Source: JBOGJI01 sp050747865 (GTDB taxonomy: Bacteria > Acidobacteriota > Thermoanaerobaculia > Multivoradales > JAHEKO01). From it: a stretch of DNA of 19,333 nt. Below the pieces are notes generated by a model, which worked only from the letters and a program-made list of their open reading frames with translations, did no database searches and was not told the origin of the DNA. The stretch covers positions 1-19,333 of the forward strand of contig JBOGJI010000310.1 in NCBI GenBank assembly GCA_050747865.1. Direction: 5' to 3'. Made by a program: the position numbers and the translations under genes. Shown piece by piece: positions 7,503 through 15,419 of the stretch. Each line of letters starts with the position of its first letter. Position 1 is the stretch's first letter.

Positions 7503-7782
7503 CAACGACGCTCGGCCTCGCCGGTGCCCACGAAGGGCACCGGCACCCACTTCCCGTCGGCATCCCATCCGCCGCGCGAAGCGATGGCGTGTACATGAGG
7601 GTGCCATCCCAAGAGGTCTGCGGCGGTGTGCACGACGGACACCATTGCGGGCTGCAGATCGGGCCGCTGTGTGGCGGCGACCATGAGCTCCCGCACCACC
7701 TCCCAGCCCGTCCGGCAGAGCTCGCCGAGCAGCTCGCGGTGGTGGCGGAAGTAAGGCCGTAAGAGCTTGGCTAGCGGCCTAA
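7503..7782 (-). mobile_element. IS91-type transposase fragment
   Basis: The minus-strand frame reads LAKLLRPYFRHHRELLGELCRTGWEVVRELM... and then ADLLGWHPHVHAIASRGGWDADGKWVPVPF. This is the middle of an IS91-like (HUH, rolling-circle) transposase, and HPHVH holds the HUH histidines. The N-terminal zinc-finger part and the C-terminal catalytic tyrosines are absent. One edge abuts the attC core (GTTAGGC, 7777-7783) and the other the AlgX-like relic at about 7502. The apparent ATG at 7792 lies inside the attC, so it is not the native start. The fragment is not functional. Confidence 0.75.
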
Positions 7783-7836
7783 CGCCCAGCATCAGCTGCG
7801 GCGCGAAGCGCCGTCAGCTGCATGCTGTTGTTCGGC
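7777..7836 (-). other. Integron attC site 2, end of the giant cassette
   Basis: Read on the minus strand, this 60-bp site runs from R'' GCCGAAC (7836-7830) to R' GTTAGGC (7783-7777), with the cut expected after the G at 7783. In between, CAGCATGCAGCTGACGGCGC pairs with GCGCCGCAGCTGATGCTG around a 3-base loop. It leaves an unpaired G and an unpaired A on one arm, the extrahelical bases by which IntI recognises folded attC. It lies 27 bp after the res stop codon. The R'' box, extended to GCGCCGAAC, is complementary to GTTCGGCGC at the other end of the 10.6-kb cassette (18380-18372). Confidence 0.88.
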
Positions 7837-7862
7837 GCCGTGCAGTCTCGTAGCCGCACTGC

Positions 7863-8519
7863 TCACACCTCGTCGGCGGTCACGACCACCGCGAACGGGA
7901 CATTGATCGTCTCGAAGTGCTTCTGGCCGCAGCGCACCTTGTCCGCTTCCGTGGTCCGGAGCTTCAGGAAGTCGCGCGTGCCCTTGGTCTCTCGCACGAG
8001 GTAGAGCGCCTGACCGTCGTGCTTGAGGACGGCCCAATCCGGGATGTACTTCCCGACCGGCGTGTCGATCTCGAACCAGCTCGGCAGCTTGACGAACAGC
8101 CTGATGTCTTCGCGCTCGTCGAGCTGCCTGGCGAACTCCCGCTCCACCTCCGAGTCGTACACGACGTACTCGTACACGGACTTGTCCACTTGGAGCGCGT
8201 CGAGATAGTTGATGAGCTCCTCGTTCTTGAACAGCACCATCTCCCAGACCGCGTCGGGGCCGTCCCCCGGGATGCGCTCGTACTTGATGCCGTCCACGAG
8301 CAGGCGATGGAGCTCGTGCTTCAGGATCGCCGCGACCTGGTCAAGGAAGCGCTGCGGGTTCACGAACGCCTCGGCGAGTCGGCCGGATTCAATGAGGATG
8401 CGGACGAGCGTCGAGCGCGTCAGCTCCGTCTCGTTCTGCAGGTAGGCGAGGACGTCGGGGAGCCCACGCGCGCCGTAGGTCGGGCGCTCCTCCGCCACGC
8501 TGGTGGCCGTCGTGCTCAC
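7863..8519 (-). CDS. res: Type III-like Res, C-terminal nuclease part (frameshifted off)
   Basis: The 218-residue frame from the GTG at 8519 continues the Res protein after the G9 run. It holds the type III restriction nuclease motif: KYIPDWAVL (Asp161) then YLVRETKG (Glu177, Lys179), a PD-(D/E)xK site. YLQNETELTRSTLVRIL and YVVYDSEVEREFARQL are typical of the region between helicase and nuclease in Res. Joined to the upstream part it would make about 994 residues, the usual Res size. It could be made by reinitiation at the GTG, which follows directly on the G-run, by ribosomal slippage, or only in cells with another tract length. A sequencing error in the run is also possible. It is the last coding part of the cassette, 27 bp before attC 2. 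Confidence 0.85.
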   Translation of the reverse strand: MSTTATSVAEERPTYGARGLPDVLAYLQNETELTRSTLVRILIESGRLAEAFVNPQRFLDQVAAILKHELHRLLVDGIKYERIPGDGPDAVWEMVLFKNEELINYLDALQVDKSVYEYVVYDSEVEREFARQLDEREDIRLFVKLPSWFEIDTPVGKYIPDWAVLKHDGQALYLVRETKGTRDFLKLRTTEADKVRCGQKHFETINVPFAVVVTADEV

Positions 8520-10848
8520 CCCCCCCCTTCACCACCTCGACCCGGCCGGCCGCGACGCGGATCCGGGGCGCCTCGATCCGCTCCATCCGTCGGATCGTGT
8601 CCACCGAGCGACGCACGAGCGCCTGCGTTTCGAACTCCACTCGGTAGGTGGTGCGGGGTCTGATCCGCTCCCACAGGGCCTGGAACTCGGGGCTGAGGAC
8701 GACCTCCTTCTTGAGCCGATTGGCTCCTTGATCCCGCTCTCGGCGAACATGTCGCTCGATCTGGTACGCGCCGAGGAGATCGACGACCGCCGGCCCGAGG
8801 TCGCGCTGCGCCTCCGGCAGCTCGAGGGCAAAGCCCTTCCGCTTGGGATCGAAGGCCGGCTGGATCCTGCCGTCCGCGTCGAGCATTCCCTGATTCACGA
8901 GGGACGTGCGGATCACCTCCGCGGCTTCACGCCCGATCGGCTGCTCGACACCGTCCACGACGCGCACGAGCTTGACCAGCGCCGTGAACGGGACCTTGCC
9001 GAAAGTCACGCCGCAATCCTCCTCGTACTCCGTCTGCAAAGCGCGTGCGAAGTCCTCGTAGCTCTCGTTCGCCATGACGTAGAGCCGATTGACCGACTCG
9101 TCGAAGACGCGCGCGCCGCTCTGGTCCACCGGCAGCCGCAGCCCGCGTCCGATCTCCTGGCGCTTCTTCACCGCGCTCCGGGTCTCGTTCAGCGTGCAGA
9201 TCTGGAAGACGTTCGGGTTGTCCCAGCCCTCGCGCAGCGCGGAGTGGCTGAAGATGAAGCGCAGCGGCTCGTCGAGCGAGAGCAGCCGCTCCTTGTCCTT
9301 CATGATCAGGTTGTAGACCTCGTCGTCGGCCTGGGTGTCGCGCCCCTCGCGAGAGTCCCGCAGCACGCCCGTCTTGTCCTGGGCGAAGTAGCCGTCGTGA
9401 AGGCGCCCCACAGGCTCCGCGAGCCAGGTCAGCTCGCGGTAGCGCGCGTCCTCCGCCAGTTCCGCCAGCTCGGTCTCGAAGGTCTCGGCGAACTTCCCCT
9501 TCTCGGGCTGCCCGTCGGCTCCGTAGTCGCGGTAGTTGGCCACCCGGTCGACGAAGAAGAGCGAGAGCACCTTGATGCCGCGCGCCCGGACGGCAAGCTC
9601 CTTCTCGAGATGCTTCTTGACGGTGTGCTTGATCTGGACCCGCCAGACGTCCTCGCGCAGGCCGCCGATCTCCTCGCCCAGTCGCAGCGTCCGGCCGTTC
9701 GCGAAGCGCAGGTGCTCCGCGCCCGGCTCCGCGTTGATCTCCGCCACCTCGAATCCCTCGCGGTAGCAGGCGCGTTCGCCCGAGAGCACGAAGAGGTCGG
9801 CCCCCTGCCTCACCGTGACCGATTTCTCCTTCGGCCCGGAGGCCGCCTGCGCATGGATGCGGAGCTTCGCCTTGATGCCGTTCCTGTAGTCGATCCGGTC
9901 CACGCGGACGAACGCGTCGTTGATCGCGCCCTCGGCGATCGCGCTGGCGACGACGATCTGCTTCACGAGCTTCAGCTCGAAGGCGCGCACCGGGTCGAGG
10001 CGGTAGACCAGGTTGTACGGATCGCGGTGGGTGGCCGAGTAGCGCAGCGTGCACAGCGGGTTCAGCGCCTTGATCGCGTCCTGCGCCTTCTCGGTCGAGT
10101 CCACGCTCTGCGGCTCGTCGACGATCACGATCGGGCGGGCCGCCTGCGCGAACTCGATCGGCTGCCGGCCCGAGAGCCGGTCGCTCTCCTTGTAGATGAC
10201 GTTGCTCTTCCGCTCCTCTTCGCTCCCCGTGAAGTTCTTGCGAAAGGCGTCGATGTTGATCACCATCACCTGCAAGGCATTGCTCGTCGCGAACTGCCGG
10301 AGCCTGTTGACCCTTCGCGCGTCGTAGACGAAGTGCTCGAAGGGCAGGTTGTCGTAGAGCGCGCGGAAGTGCTCGGCGGTGATCTCGAGGTTCTTGAGCA
10401 CGCCCTCGCGGATCGCCACGCTCGGCACGACGATGACGAACTTCTGGAAGCCGTAGCGGCGGCACAGCTCGAAGATCGTGCGCAGGTAGACGTAGGTCTT
10501 GCCCGTGCCCGTCTCCATCTCCACCGAGAAGTGCGGGCAGGCCCGATTCCGGCCGGCCGGGGCGTCGAAGAGCTCCCAAGCCTCGGGGGCAGCGGCGGGG
10601 TCCGCCACCTCGATGTCGTTCCGCTCCTGGACCCGGCGCAGGTTCTCGCGCAGCTTGCCCTCGTCGAGCAGCAGCCGGTTGCCGACACCGAGCTCGGTCC
10701 GCTCCTGCCCGGCGAAGAGCTCGCCGAACTCGCCCATCTTGATGACCGAGTACTCGGGGGCGCCCTGCGGCTGGCCGTCGAAGAGGTCCGTGACCGCGGC
10801 CACGGCGTCGTGCTGGAAGGGCTGGTTCGGGTCGAACTGGAGCTTCAT
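8389..10848 (-). CDS. res: Type III-like Res subunit, helicase part
   Basis: The 819-codon frame carries the superfamily 2 helicase motifs of type III restriction subunits: METGTGKT (Walker A, residues 111-118), VIVDEPQ (motif II, 244-247), LRYSATH (motif III, about 269-274), HSALREGWDNPNVFQICTLNE, and RQEIGRGLRLPV (motif VI). About residue 776 the frame enters a run of nine G (8527-8519). Beyond that it reads 40-odd residues with no family resemblance before stopping at 8389. The true continuation lies in the other frame (7863-8519). In type III systems Res binds Mod, uses ATP to signal along DNA between two head-to-head sites, and cuts unmethylated DNA. It starts with the ATG at 10848, 126 bp after fic, behind nested inverted repeats. 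Confidence 0.92.
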   Translation of the reverse strand: MKLQFDPNQPFQHDAVAAVTDLFDGQPQGAPEYSVIKMGEFGELFAGQERTELGVGNRLLLDEGKLRENLRRVQERNDIEVADPAAAPEAWELFDAPAGRNRACPHFSVEMETGTGKTYVYLRTIFELCRRYGFQKFVIVVPSVAIREGVLKNLEITAEHFRALYDNLPFEHFVYDARRVNRLRQFATSNALQVMVINIDAFRKNFTGSEEERKSNVIYKESDRLSGRQPIEFAQAARPIVIVDEPQSVDSTEKAQDAIKALNPLCTLRYSATHRDPYNLVYRLDPVRAFELKLVKQIVVASAIAEGAINDAFVRVDRIDYRNGIKAKLRIHAQAASGPKEKSVTVRQGADLFVLSGERACYREGFEVAEINAEPGAEHLRFANGRTLRLGEEIGGLREDVWRVQIKHTVKKHLEKELAVRARGIKVLSLFFVDRVANYRDYGADGQPEKGKFAETFETELAELAEDARYRELTWLAEPVGRLHDGYFAQDKTGVLRDSREGRDTQADDEVYNLIMKDKERLLSLDEPLRFIFSHSALREGWDNPNVFQICTLNETRSAVKKRQEIGRGLRLPVDQSGARVFDESVNRLYVMANESYEDFARALQTEYEEDCGVTFGKVPFTALVKLVRVVDGVEQPIGREAAEVIRTSLVNQGMLDADGRIQPAFDPKRKGFALELPEAQRDLGPAVVDLLGAYQIERHVRRERDQGANRLKKEVVLSPEFQALWERIRPRTTYRVEFETQALVRRSVDTIRRMERIEAPRIRVAAGRVEVVKGGGEHDGHQRGGGAPDLRRAWAPRRPRLPAERDGADALDARPHPH
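8519..8527. repeat. G9/C9 homopolymer at the res frame break
   Basis: The minus strand reads AAG, nine G, then TGAGC. In the helicase frame it gives Lys-Gly-Gly-Gly-Glu. One added G, or two removed, joins the helicase frame to the nuclease frame as Lys-Gly-Gly-Gly-Val-Ser. Long G runs of this kind are the usual contingency loci of phase-variable genes, and also the usual place of indel errors. Confidence 0.9.
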
Positions 10849-10885
10849 AACCCCTTGTCTCGAGCTAGGTTGCTGCCCCTGGTCG

Positions 10886-10950
10886 CTTGTGGCTCACCGG
10901 CCCGCCACAAGGCTGGTTGTGGATCATGAAATCCAATGCGTGATCCACAA
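10886..10950. promoter_or_regulatory. Nested inverted repeats upstream of res
   Basis: Two inverted repeats share the half-site TTGTGG. CTTGTGG (10886-10892) faces CCACAAG (10905-10911), and TTGTGGATCA (10917-10926) faces TGATCCACAA (10941-10950). All arms match perfectly. They fill the 126-bp gap between the fic stop and the res start, 38-100 bp before the res ATG. They look like a pair of operators or an attenuator hairpin. No T-run follows on the minus strand, so a plain terminator is less likely. Confidence 0.55.
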
Positions 10951-10974
10951 ATGGCTTTGCGTCGCATGTGTGAG

Positions 10975-12105
10975 CTAGAACGCATCGCGACCCTCCGCGA
11001 CGTTCAGCAGCGCTGAGAACGCCAGGATTGCCGGCCGGCGTCCGCGCGCGGGCGAGATCGCCCGCAGGTCGCCCGACTCCCGGAGCACGCGCAGGATCCG
11101 CGTCGCCGTCGGCTTGGGGATGCCCGCTCCCCCCACGAAGTCGGAGCTCCTGAAGATCGGGCGCTCGAACATCCAGTCGAGCGCGTGAACCACGTACTGC
11201 GAGCGCGTCAGCTCGTGCAGCCGGGGCTTCATCGATGCGTAGAGGTCGAGGATCCCACGCGCCTTCTCGAGGTTGGCCTCCGCCTGTTGGCGCGTCGCCT
11301 CGAGGAAGAAGCCGCACCAGCCCGTCCAGTCGCCGTCGCGCGACACCGCGAGCAGCCGCTCGTAGTACTCGTCGCGCCGCGCCTCGAGATACGCGCTCAG
11401 GTAGAACATCGGCGCGCGGATCAGGCGCGCTTGCCACAGGAAGAGGGGGACCAGCATGCGGCCGAGCCGCCCGTTGCCGTCGAGAAACGGGTGCAGAGCC
11501 TCGAACTCGGCGTGCAGGATCGCGAGCTGGACGAGTCGATCCGCCGCTTCCTCGTTGGCGTAGCGCTCCCACTGCGTCATCGCGGCCGGCAGATCGCCCG
11601 CAGAGATCGGCACGAAGCGCGCCTCCGCGATCGGGCACCCGGGCGGCCCGATCCAGTTGGCGACGCGGCGCAGCTCGCCCGGGCCCTTGCCGTGCCCGCG
11701 CACGCCATCCATGAGCAGACGATGGGCGGCGCAGACGACCCGCAGGCAGAGCGGCAGCTCCGCCATCATCCGCTCGGCCTCACGCAGCGCGCGGCGGTAG
11801 TTCAGCACCTCGTGGATGTCCGCCACCCGCTCGGGTGGGACGCCTTCGCCCTCGCCCGCGGCTTCGTACTCGAGCACCTCGTCGAATGTGGCCTGCGTCC
11901 CCTCGATGCGCGACGAGAGCACGGCCTCCTGGGTCGTCAGCGGGCTGAGCAGCACGGCCGGGTTGGGCACAGCAGCCAGGATGCCGTCGTACCGCGCGAC
12001 CGCGGCGGCGGTCGTCCCGAGCAGTGGAATGAGCTGCGGCCACTTGATCTCCCGCGGCGGGAAGGAGCTGGCGTGGTAGTGGACCGACGTGCTCGTCATC
12101 CTCAC
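10975..12105 (-). CDS. Fic-domain protein with N-terminal inhibitory helix and C-terminal HTH
   Basis: The 376-residue protein contains the full Fic motif HPFLDGNGRLGR (His205 to Arg216), as needed for AMP transfer from ATP to a target hydroxyl. The N-terminal inhibitory motif is also present (SSRIEGT, residues 64-70, with Glu68), as in self-inhibited class II Fic proteins. The tail (RSSDFVGGAGIPKPTATRILRVLRESGDLRAI) looks like a winged helix, so it may bind DNA. The GTG at 12105 overlaps the mod stop by 4 bp (GTGA); ATG codon 3 (12099) is the alternative start. Fic genes are known as optional passengers between mod and res in type III-like loci. Its target here is unknown. It may modify a system protein, act as a toxin, or bind the repeats just downstream. 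Confidence 0.9.
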   Translation of the reverse strand: MRMTSTSVHYHASSFPPREIKWPQLIPLLGTTAAAVARYDGILAAVPNPAVLLSPLTTQEAVLSSRIEGTQATFDEVLEYEAAGEGEGVPPERVADIHEVLNYRRALREAERMMAELPLCLRVVCAAHRLLMDGVRGHGKGPGELRRVANWIGPPGCPIAEARFVPISAGDLPAAMTQWERYANEEAADRLVQLAILHAEFEALHPFLDGNGRLGRMLVPLFLWQARLIRAPMFYLSAYLEARRDEYYERLLAVSRDGDWTGWCGFFLEATRQQAEANLEKARGILDLYASMKPRLHELTRSQYVVHALDWMFERPIFRSSDFVGGAGIPKPTATRILRVLRESGDLRAISPARGRRPAILAFSALLNVAEGRDAF

Positions 12106-13985
12106 ACCGTCCGGAAGCTGGTGACGCCTTTGGTCTTGAAGATCTGCACGGCGTTGGCCTTGAGCTGGTCGTTCCCGGCGAAGCCCTCGTCGAGGCAGAC
12201 CACACGTTCGGGTGTCCGCTCGGCCTTGGCGCGGATCAGCTCGAGCGTGAGCGCCCGGTCGAGGCAGACGAGGAGCGCGCCGCCCGCTACGCTGTGGACC
12301 GGCTTGCCGGCGAGATCCAGGATCTCGACCGGCGTGGTGAGCGGGAAGCCGCTCTTGAGCAGGATCTCGTGCAGGAGATCGCCCTCGGTGCGGCCCTCGC
12401 GGATGTGGTCCACGTGCAGCTCGAGCTGTCGGGCGAGCCCCTCGGCCTCCTTGGCCTGTTCCGCGTCCCAGGTCGTGAAGTTCGACTTGGCCAGCTTGAA
12501 AACGCGGAAGCCGCGGTCGGGCTTCCTGCCGCCATCGAGGTCGAGCTTACCGGCGTCCTCGTCGTGCAGCTTCCGGATGACGCGCCGGACGCGCTCCTCG
12601 GTGATGTCGGCGATGGTCGGGTAGTCCTCGCGGCCCGTCGGCTCGGGGAGCTGGACGAGGATGAACTTGCGATTGCCGCCATCCTGCTTGTTGAGGTCGA
12701 GGACGGCGTGGGCAGTGGTGCCGGAGCCGGCGAAGAAGTCGAGGATGAGGCCGTCGGGTGTCGAGGCGATCTCGATGATTCGATGCAGCAGCCTGACTGG
12801 CTTGGGCGTGTCATAAACCGTCTGCGAACCAAAGATCGCTCGAATCTCCTTACGAGCTTCATCAGTGTGGCCGACCTCCTTGGATGGCCACCACGTCCAC
12901 GGAACGAGACCATCGACCTCAGTCAGGTACCGGATAACGCCCGGTTGCGAACTTCCATCCTTCCCAAAGTAGATGCGCCCGAGGGCTTTCAGCTTGAGAT
13001 ACTCCGGCTCAGTCATCGACCAGCATCGCCCCTCCGGAGGCTTGTGCGATGCGCCGGACGGAGTCTCGACTTCGTACATCTGGTTCGGGCGATATCCTTG
13101 CGCGGTCATTGGGACAGCACGCCAACGCCCCTTGGGGTCGTTATTGGGGTTCTTGTAGACGCGCTCCTGCTCTTCGGTCATCGGCACGAGGTTGCGAGTG
13201 ACTTCGAAAGCCTCGGCGTGTGCGGCGTAGACGATCAAGTAGTCATGGGCATCCCCAATTGCCCCACGGTTCTCACGCGAGTACCGCTTCTGCCAAATGC
13301 AAGCGGCCACGAAGTTCTCTTCCCCGAACACCTCGTTCATCAACCCCCGCAGGTTATGCACTTCGTTGTCGTCGCACGACACGAAAATCACCCCGTCCTC
13401 CCGCAGCAGATTCCTCGCCAGGTACAGCCGCGGGTACATCATGTTCAGCCACTTCGAGTGGAAGCGACCGTCGGTGTCCGTGTTCGTCCCGAACTTGCGC
13501 CCCTCGGCGTCCACCTGCCCGGTGTACTCGAGGTACGTCTGCAAGCTCTCGGTGTAGTTGTTGGGGTAGATGAAGTCCTTGCCGGTGTTGTAGGGCGGGT
13601 CGATGTAGATCATCTTGACCTTCCCCAGGTAGGACTTCTGGAGCAGCTTCAGCACCTCGAGGTTGTCGCCCTCGATGATGAGGTTCTCGGTCGTGTCGAA
13701 GTCGATGCTCTCCTCCCGGCACGGGCGCAGCGTGGCGAGGCTCGGGGCCTGGATGGTGCGGAAGCAGTCGGCCTTGCCGGGCCAGGTGAGGCCGAAGCGC
13801 TCCTTGCCGGCGTCGACCGCCTCGCCGAGCGCGAGCTTCAGCCGTTCGAAGTCGAGCTTGCCGCCTTCGGTCGCGATCTCGGGGAAGAGGTGCAGCAGAT
13901 CCCGGCGCCGCTCCTCGGCGACGTCGTGCGAGCGCAGGTCGAGCTTCTCGGGGGCTTCGGCGTTCGTCGTGTCCTTCTTGCTCAT
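12102..13985 (-). CDS. mod: Type III-like adenine/cytosine-N4 methyltransferase (Mod)
   Basis: The 627-residue protein has motif IV IYIDPPYNTG (DPPY at 129-132) ahead of motif I DFFAGSGTT (416-424), the beta-class order used by type III Mod enzymes. FHSKWLNMMYPRLYLARNLLREDGVIFVSCDDNE and WTWWPSKEVGHTDEARKEI are standard for the group. The central 180-350 region would hold target recognition. Mod methylates the host copy of the site from S-adenosylmethionine and supplies recognition for Res. The ATG at 13985 overlaps the stop of the upstream ATPase gene (ATGA) and has GGGAG a few bases before it. The GTG four codons earlier is rejected for that reason. The base specificity (N6-adenine is usual) and the site cannot be read from sequence. 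Confidence 0.93.
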   Translation of the reverse strand: MSKKDTTNAEAPEKLDLRSHDVAEERRRDLLHLFPEIATEGGKLDFERLKLALGEAVDAGKERFGLTWPGKADCFRTIQAPSLATLRPCREESIDFDTTENLIIEGDNLEVLKLLQKSYLGKVKMIYIDPPYNTGKDFIYPNNYTESLQTYLEYTGQVDAEGRKFGTNTDTDGRFHSKWLNMMYPRLYLARNLLREDGVIFVSCDDNEVHNLRGLMNEVFGEENFVAACIWQKRYSRENRGAIGDAHDYLIVYAAHAEAFEVTRNLVPMTEEQERVYKNPNNDPKGRWRAVPMTAQGYRPNQMYEVETPSGASHKPPEGRCWSMTEPEYLKLKALGRIYFGKDGSSQPGVIRYLTEVDGLVPWTWWPSKEVGHTDEARKEIRAIFGSQTVYDTPKPVRLLHRIIEIASTPDGLILDFFAGSGTTAHAVLDLNKQDGGNRKFILVQLPEPTGREDYPTIADITEERVRRVIRKLHDEDAGKLDLDGGRKPDRGFRVFKLAKSNFTTWDAEQAKEAEGLARQLELHVDHIREGRTEGDLLHEILLKSGFPLTTPVEILDLAGKPVHSVAGGALLVCLDRALTLELIRAKAERTPERVVCLDEGFAGNDQLKANAVQIFKTKGVTSFRTV

Positions 13986-15232
13986 GTCGTCTCCCACAGC
14001 TTGCGCACGGGGACCGCGAACAGACCATCGCGGAAGCGGATCGTCGCACTGCCGTCGTACAGGACGACGCCCGCGACGAACCGTCTCCCGGCCGCGTCGC
14101 GGAGCTTGCGCAGGCCCCGCAGGTCGGCCTCGTGCACCGTCGCGGCGGCCTTCACCTCGACTCCGGCGACCGCCGCGTGTCCCCGCTCGATCACGATGTC
14201 CACCTCGAAGTCGTCACGATCGCGGAAGTGGAAGAAGCCTGGCGGCTCCGGCCCGAAGCTCGCCTGGCGCCGCAGCTCCTGCAGCACGAAGCTCTCGAGC
14301 ATGGAGCCGAGGGTCGGCCGGTCGGCTTCCAGCCGCTGGGCATCGAGGCCGAGCAACGCGCAGGCGACCCCCGTGTCCCCGACGTGGAGCTTGGGCCGCT
14401 TGACCAGCCGGCTGAGCCGGTTCGAATGCCACGATGGCAGCCGCTCGAGCAGGAACACGCGCTCGAGCAGCGTTACGTGCTCGTGGATGGTCTGGCGCGT
14501 GAGCTCGAACGGCGCCGCGAGGTCGGCGACGTTCACGAGCCGCGCCGTCTGCGCCGCTGCCAGGGCGAGCAGCTTCGGCAGCGTGTCGAACGAGCGGAGG
14601 CGGCTGAGATCACGGACGTCCCGCTGAATCTGCGTCTCGACGTAGTCGCGATACCAGGCTCTGCGGCGACCGGGTGCGCGGCGTGCCAAAGCCGCCGGAT
14701 ACCCGCCGGCCGCGACGCGGTTGGCGAGATCCGGACCGAGACGGTCGGCGATCCCGGCCTTGAAGGCGCCGCGGAACAGCGCCGCGAGGAAGCGCGGGCG
14801 CGCGCCCTCGATCTCGCACTGCGCGAGCGGGTGCAGCCGCAGGATCGCCATCCGGCCGGCGAGCGAGTCGGCGAGGGCCGGAACGAAGAGGATGTTCGCC
14901 GAGCCGGTGAGGATGAAGCGCCCCGCAGTCCTGCGCCGGTCGATGGCTGTCTTGAGCGTGGTGAAGATCTCAGGTACCCGCTGGACCTCGTCGAGGATGG
15001 TCTTCGCCGGCAGCGCGCTCACGAAGCCGATCGGGTCGCCGCGAGCCGCGGCGCAGACCGCCTCGTCGTCGAACGTCACGTAGCGGTAGCCGCGGGGCTC
15101 GCCGACGGCACGCGCGAGCGTCGTCTTGCCGCTCTGGCGCGGGCCGTGGATCAGGACCGCCGGAGAATCGCGGAGCGCTTCGCGCAGGCGAGGCGCGAGG
15201 TATCGCGGGAAGGTCCGGGCGGCTCGGGGCAT
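13982..15232 (-). CDS. AAA_14/DUF4143 family ATPase inside the restriction operon (copy 2)
   Basis: The 416-residue protein has Walker A GPRQSGKT (30-37), TILDEVQRVPEIF, the sensor TGSANILFVPALADSLAGRM and a DUF4143 second half. An HTH-like stretch (AAPFELTRQTIHEHVTLLERVFLLERLP) precedes the nuclease-like FFHFRDRDDFEVDIVIERG and VAGVEVKAA near the C terminus. The start is the ATG at 15232, 187 bp after the helicase gene, with its own leader that contains a direct repeat. Its stop overlaps the mod start (ATGA), so ATPase and Mod should be made together. The family has no settled function. Coupling to mod suggests a part in the defence system or a passenger. It is not a core type III component. 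Confidence 0.87.
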   Translation of the reverse strand: MPRAARTFPRYLAPRLREALRDSPAVLIHGPRQSGKTTLARAVGEPRGYRYVTFDDEAVCAAARGDPIGFVSALPAKTILDEVQRVPEIFTTLKTAIDRRRTAGRFILTGSANILFVPALADSLAGRMAILRLHPLAQCEIEGARPRFLAALFRGAFKAGIADRLGPDLANRVAAGGYPAALARRAPGRRRAWYRDYVETQIQRDVRDLSRLRSFDTLPKLLALAAAQTARLVNVADLAAPFELTRQTIHEHVTLLERVFLLERLPSWHSNRLSRLVKRPKLHVGDTGVACALLGLDAQRLEADRPTLGSMLESFVLQELRRQASFGPEPPGFFHFRDRDDFEVDIVIERGHAAVAGVEVKAAATVHEADLRGLRKLRDAAGRRFVAGVVLYDGSATIRFRDGLFAVPVRKLWETT

Positions 15233-15254
15233 GGCGGATGCTAGGCTCCCATGC

Positions 15255-15292
15255 CGGCTGAATGCAAGTACGGAATGCGGCTGAACGCTAGT
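15255..15292. repeat. Direct repeat upstream of the second ATPase gene
   Basis: CGGCTGAATGCAAGT (15255-15269) and CGGCTGAACGCTAGT (15278-15292) differ at two of 15 bases and are 23 bp apart, about two helical turns, so a protein could bind both on one face. They lie 23-60 bp ahead of the ATPase start, where a promoter for ATPase-mod-fic is expected. I see no confident -35/-10 pair. The rest of the 15233-15419 gap shows nothing clear. Confidence 0.4.
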
Positions 15293-15419
15293 TGACGCTT
15301 CGGCTGTTCGCTGGTTTCCGAGGGACCAAGGCGTGACGGGCAGCCGAACGGCCGGCCCGCGCCGTCCGGACCCGGACCAGGAAGTGCTGCGAAGGGCCGC
15401 GCTTCCGAGCCGAGCCATG

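Noticed and set aside
7499..7792. 97-codon frame as an intact small gene
   Set aside because: Its start lies inside attC 2, and it covers only the middle of a transposase, so it is a remnant.
8503..10929. Plus-strand open frame of 808 codons opposite res
   Set aside because: The minus strand has clear helicase motifs here. The plus frame is a Leu/Arg/Val-rich mirror with no domain.
10849..10974. Inverted repeats before res as an attC
   Set aside because: The arms are perfect palindromes without core boxes or unpaired bases, so they fit operators or a hairpin better.
15233..15419. Possible hidden attC between helicase and ATPase genes, which would split the giant cassette in two
   Set aside because: There is no GTTRRRY/RYYYAAC pair with a matching stem. 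Only a direct repeat is seen.
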